Positions 60,898-64,000 of a stretch of DNA of 64,000 nt are shown here, piece after piece; the stretch's first letter is position 1, and each line of letters starts with the position of its first letter. This stretch comes from Roseomonas aerilata DSM 19363 (GTDB taxonomy: Bacteria; Pseudomonadota; Alphaproteobacteria; Acetobacterales; Acetobacteraceae), in the NCBI RefSeq assembly GCF_000711725.1, contig NZ_JONP01000008.1, forward strand, positions 62,001 to 126,000, written 5' to 3'. The notes beneath the pieces were generated by a model that worked only from the letters and a program-made list of their open reading frames with translations, was not told the DNA's origin and ran no database searches. Made by a program: the position numbers and the translations under genes.

Positions 60898-61931
60898 CCC
60901 TCTCGCCGCTCACCCGACGCCGCCTGTCGAACTTCCGCGCGAACCGCCGGGGGTGGTGGTCGCTCTGGATCTTCGGCACGCTGTTCCTCATCACCCTCTT
61001 CGCCGAGCTGATCGCCAACGACCGGCCGATCGTGGCGAAGGTGGAGGGCCACTGGTTCTTCCCCGTCCTCGTCGAGTACGCCGAGAGCGACCTGCTGAGC
61101 GACGGCTTCCCCACCGCCGCCGACTGGCACGACCCGGCCCTGACCGAGGAGGTGGAGAAGCGCGGATGGGCCCTCTGGCCGCCGATCCGCTACAGCCACC
61201 GCACCGTCGTGCGCGACCTTGGCCGCCCGGCGCCCTCGCCCCCATCCGCTCGCAACCTGCTGGGCACGGACGATCAGGCACGCGACGTGCTGGCCCGCGT
61301 CATCCACGGCTTCCGCATCTCGGTCCTGTTCGGCTTCACGCTCACCATCGTCTCATCCGTCATCGGCGTCGTGGCCGGCGCGGTGCAGGGCTATTACGGC
61401 GGCTGGGTGGACCTCATCTTCCAGCGGGTGATCGAGATCTGGTCAGGCCTGCCCCAGCTTCTCCTCCTGATCATCCTGGCCAGCGTGATCGAGCCAAGCT
61501 TCCTCTCGCTGCTCGGCTTCCTCCTCCTCTTCTCCTGGATGGCGCTAACGGGCGTGGTTCGGGCGGAATTCCTGCGCGGTCGCAACCTCGACTACGTCCG
61601 CGCCGCTCGCGCGCTCGGCGTCTCGGATGCCCGGCTTATGGCCCGCCACATCCTGCCCAACGCCATGGTGGCCACGCTGACCATGCTGCCCTTCATCCTC
61701 GCCGGTTCCGTGACGGTCCTCGCCAGCCTCGATTTCCTAGGCTTCGGCCTGCCCCCCGGCTCGCCCTCCCTAGGGGAGCTCGTCTCCCAGGCGAAGAACA
61801 ACCTCCAGGCGCCCTGGCTCGGTATCACGGCCTTCGTGGTGCTCGGCGGCATGCTTACCCTGCTCGCCTTCATCGGCGAGGCCGTGCGGGACGCCTTCGA
61901 TCCCCGCAAGCAGCCGGGGGGGAGCCGATGA
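60894..61931 (+). CDS. yejE: Peptide/microcin C ABC permease YejE
   Basis: A 345-residue permease. [21 protein letters not shown] leads into the first helix. The large periplasmic region [19 protein letters not shown] and [20 protein letters not shown] are hallmark YejE segments, and [20 protein letters not shown] is the EAA loop. The TTG start overlaps the yejB stop, and its stop overlaps yejF (ATGA). Confidence 0.92.
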   Translation: MTLSPLTRRRLSNFRANRRGWWSLWIFGTLFLITLFAELIANDRPIVAKVEGHWFFPVLVEYAESDLLSDGFPTAADWHDPALTEEVEKRGWALWPPIRYSHRTVVRDLGRPAPSPPSARNLLGTDDQARDVLARVIHGFRISVLFGFTLTIVSSVIGVVAGAVQGYYGGWVDLIFQRVIEIWSGLPQLLLLIILASVIEPSFLSLLGFLLLFSWMALTGVVRAEFLRGRNLDYVRAARALGVSDARLMARHILPNAMVATLTMLPFILAGSVTVLASLDFLGFGLPPGSPSLGELVSQAKNNLQAPWLGITAFVVLGGMLTLLAFIGEAVRDAFDPRKQPGGSR

Positions 61932-63535
61932 GCGCGCCGCTGCTCGATGTGTGCGACCTCTCCGTCGCCTTCCGCGGCCAGACAGTCGTGCAGGGCGTTT
62001 CCTTCGCTCTCAACCCCGGCGAGACCCTCGCCCTGGTCGGCGAGAGCGGCAGCGGAAAGAGCGTGACGGCCCTCTCCTGCCTGCGCCTTCTCGGCCCGGG
62101 CGGCACGAACCCGGCGGGGCACATCGCGCTGGATGGGGTGGACGTGCTGAACGCCCCCGCCGCCGAGCTGCAACGCCTACGCGGCGGCGTGGCGGGCATG
62201 GTCTTCCAGGAGCCCATGACCTCGCTCAACCCGCTGCACACCGTCGGGCGGCAGGTGGCCGAGGCGGTGACCCTGCATCGGCCTCTCCGCGGAGCGGCGC
62301 TGCGGGCGCGGGCAATCGAGCTGCTCCAGCGCGCCGGGCTGGGTGCCGCCGCGGAGCGTCTGGACGCCTATCCCCACCAACTCTCGGGCGGCCAGCGGCA
62401 GCGGGTGATGATCGCGATCGCCCTTGCCAACGACCCCCGCCTGCTGATCGCTGACGAGCCGACCACGGCGCTGGACGTCACCATCCAGGCCCAGGTGCTG
62501 GAACTGCTGGCCCGGCTGAAGCGGGAACTGGGCATGGCCCTGCTCCTGATCACACACGACCTCGCCATCGTCCGCCGCCATGCCGACCGCGTCGTGGTGA
62601 TGAAGGACGGGCGTGCCGTGGAGCAGGGCGGGGTCGCCGAGGTCTTCGCCCACCCGGCGCATCCCTACACGCGCATGCTGATTGAGACCCAGCCGCGCGG
62701 CCGTGCCCCGGCCCTGCCGGCCGACGCCCCCGAGATCCTGCGGGCGAAGGGCGTGACCGTCCACTTCCCGATTCGCCGCGGCCTGTTCCGCCGCGTGGTC
62801 GGCCAGGTGAAGGCCGTGGACGGCGTGGACCTGTCACTCCGCCGCGGCGAGACGCTGGGCATCGTGGGGGAGAGCGGCAGCGGCAAGACCACGCTCGGCC
62901 TCGCCCTCCTGCAACTCGAGAGGTCGGAAGGCGAGGTGCGGCTCGATGGCGCGCCCATCCAGCGCCTTTCCCGGGCCGCGCTGCGCCCGCTGCGGAGGCG
63001 GATGGGGATCGTCTTTCAGGATCCCTATGGCAGCCTCTCGCCGCGGATGAGCGTGGGCGAGATCGTGGGGGAGGGGCTGGCGGTTCACGAGCCCGGCCTC
63101 GCGCGCGCAGAGCGTGAGGCCCGCGTGGCGGATGCACTGAGGGAAGTCGGGCTCGATCCCGCCACTGCCGTCCGCTACCCGCACGAGTTCTCCGGCGGGC
63201 AGCGCCAGCGCATCGCCATCGCCCGCGCCCTCGTGCTAGGGCCTGAGTTGGTGGTGCTGGACGAGCCGACCAGCGCCCTCGACGTCTCCGTGCAGGCGCA
63301 GGTCGTGGACCTGTTGCGCGACCTGCAGGCCCGGCGCGGCCTAGCCTATCTCTTTATCTCGCACGACCTGCGGGTGGTCCGGGCGCTGGCCCACCGGATC
63401 GTCGTGATGAAGGACGGCTGCTTCGTCGAGGAAGGCGAGACCGAGCAGGTGGTCTCCGCGCCCCGGGCGCCCTACACCCGCGCCCTGATGGAGGCCGCCT
63501 TCGATCTGCGGGCCGAGCCGGGGGTGGGAACATGA
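61928..63535 (+). CDS. yejF: Peptide/microcin C ABC ATPase YejF (two nucleotide-binding domains)
   Basis: A 535-residue fused ATPase. Domain 1 (about 5-260) has [23 protein letters not shown] and [12 protein letters not shown]; domain 2 (about 275-530) has [24 protein letters not shown] and [12 protein letters not shown], each with its own switch His. The tandem arrangement is specific to YejF-like importers. The start overlaps yejE and the stop overlaps the next small gene, so the operon is translated in series. Confidence 0.94.
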   Translation: MSAPLLDVCDLSVAFRGQTVVQGVSFALNPGETLALVGESGSGKSVTALSCLRLLGPGGTNPAGHIALDGVDVLNAPAAELQRLRGGVAGMVFQEPMTSLNPLHTVGRQVAEAVTLHRPLRGAALRARAIELLQRAGLGAAAERLDAYPHQLSGGQRQRVMIAIALANDPRLLIADEPTTALDVTIQAQVLELLARLKRELGMALLLITHDLAIVRRHADRVVVMKDGRAVEQGGVAEVFAHPAHPYTRMLIETQPRGRAPALPADAPEILRAKGVTVHFPIRRGLFRRVVGQVKAVDGVDLSLRRGETLGIVGESGSGKTTLGLALLQLERSEGEVRLDGAPIQRLSRAALRPLRRRMGIVFQDPYGSLSPRMSVGEIVGEGLAVHEPGLARAEREARVADALREVGLDPATAVRYPHEFSGGQRQRIAIARALVLGPELVVLDEPTSALDVSVQAQVVDLLRDLQARRGLAYLFISHDLRVVRALAHRIVVMKDGCFVEEGETEQVVSAPRAPYTRALMEAAFDLRAEPGVGT

Positions 63536-63948
63536 GCGAACTGGAACGCCTGCGCGGGCTGCTGAGCGCGGAGAAGGTGAAGCTGGGCATCAACATCCGG
63601 CAGATGAACGCGCCGGGCTCTCCCGTCTATCGCAGCATGGAGAACGTCACGATCCCCGCCATCCTGCTCGTGGTGAGCCTGCTGGCCACGCTCTACATCC
63701 ACACATGGGTGGGCTTCGCCGTCCTCGCAGCCGGCTCGGCCTGGTGGATCGTGAAGGTGCTGCCGAAGGTGCGGGACGGGGTCTTCGACCGGAGCGCCGC
63801 CTTCGCCTTGTCGAGCGAGGCGGCCTTCGACGCCCTCTGGGTCAAGGGCGTCCTCAGCCTCTATGCCAAGCTGCCCGACGGAACGGAGCTGGCGGCGGCG
63901 AAGCGGCAGGACTGGCGCGCCTTCGTCCGTGAACTGCCGGAACTCTGA
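63532..63948 (+). CDS. Small membrane protein coupled to yejF, function unknown
   Basis: A 138-residue protein. The soluble N-terminus (about 1-40, starting [20 protein letters not shown]) is followed by a membrane hairpin (about 41-80, IPAILLVVSLLATLYIHTW and AVLAAGSAWWIVKVL) and a cytoplasmic tail. I do not recognise a family. The ATG overlaps the yejF stop, so it is translated with the transporter and may be an accessory subunit, or simply a following housekeeping gene. Confidence 0.65.
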   Translation: MSELERLRGLLSAEKVKLGINIRQMNAPGSPVYRSMENVTIPAILLVVSLLATLYIHTWVGFAVLAAGSAWWIVKVLPKVRDGVFDRSAAFALSSEAAFDALWVKGVLSLYAKLPDGTELAAAKRQDWRAFVRELPEL

Positions 63949-64000
63949 GGCGCAGGAGGGCTTTCGCCCACCGGGCATCAGCCGGCGCGCTTGGCCGGCA

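Overview
The window is about 64 kb of high-GC bacterial DNA with dense, often translationally coupled genes (ATGA/GTGA/TTGA overlaps). It looks like an alphaproteobacterial chromosome, most likely an Acetobacteraceae (Roseomonas-like) relative. The reasons are the three Bug/TctC-type tripartite-tricarboxylate receptors, the metX-metW pair, the etfB plus twin-transmembrane (HIG1-like) neighbourhood, the cytochrome c / kdsB / pheA block and the YejABEF transporter. The lineage is inferred from gene content only. I see no rRNA, phage genes, transposase or CRISPR array, and one tRNA (Ala, GGC).

Layout. 1-7 kb: housekeeping (partial etfB, HIG1-like membrane protein, CHAP lipoprotein), a GGDEF-EAL enzyme coupled to a BLUF blue-light sensor, a WYL-like protein, and metX-metW. 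7-30 kb: an accessory catabolic region. It holds a LacI regulator divergent from a LeuC/LeuD-like hydratase, isocitrate-lyase-family lyase and Bug operon. An isochorismatase-family hydrolase and a PHBH-type flavin monooxygenase follow, each preceded by two TTGTGCACAA-type palindromes. Next come a second Bug receptor, a maleate-isomerase-family protein, a GntR regulator, an FAD oxidoreductase and a MarR regulator. An eight-gene minus-strand operon then encodes a NitT/TauT-type ABC importer, a fumarate-reductase-like flavoprotein, a stand-alone 2Fe-2S domain protein and a three-subunit molybdenum hydroxylase. A TrpD2/YbiB-like gene, a 5'-truncated uroporphyrinogen methyltransferase remnant and a third Bug receptor close the region.

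30-50 kb: a hybrid histidine kinase, a ketopantoate-reductase-family protein, a ribosome-linked group (HPF/RaiA, baeRF-type release-factor homologue, divergent SDR), sulfite reductase cysI divergent from cysG, otnC-otnK for tetronate use, an aconitase-family hydratase with a double-winged-helix GntR regulator, and eutBC without a microcompartment. 50-64 kb: tRNA-Ala with a strong terminator, the CoA-transferase pair scoAB, uppP, an orphan TRAP receptor, pheA, kdsB, cytochrome c, a HisN-type phosphatase and yejABEF.

The most interesting reading is that the 7-30 kb region is one catabolic island for a nitrogen heterocycle or aromatic compound passing through maleamate/maleate-type intermediates. 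A molybdenum hydroxylase, a flavin monooxygenase, an amidohydrolase-like enzyme, a maleate-isomerase relative, a maleate/citraconate-hydratase-like LeuCD pair and an alkylmalate-lyase-like enzyme lie together with uptake systems and three regulators. This is inference from families and position; no substrate can be read from the sequence. Other notable items are a roughly 240-340 bp multi-hairpin repeat present twice, both times between convergent genes, and the BLUF/GGDEF-EAL couple.
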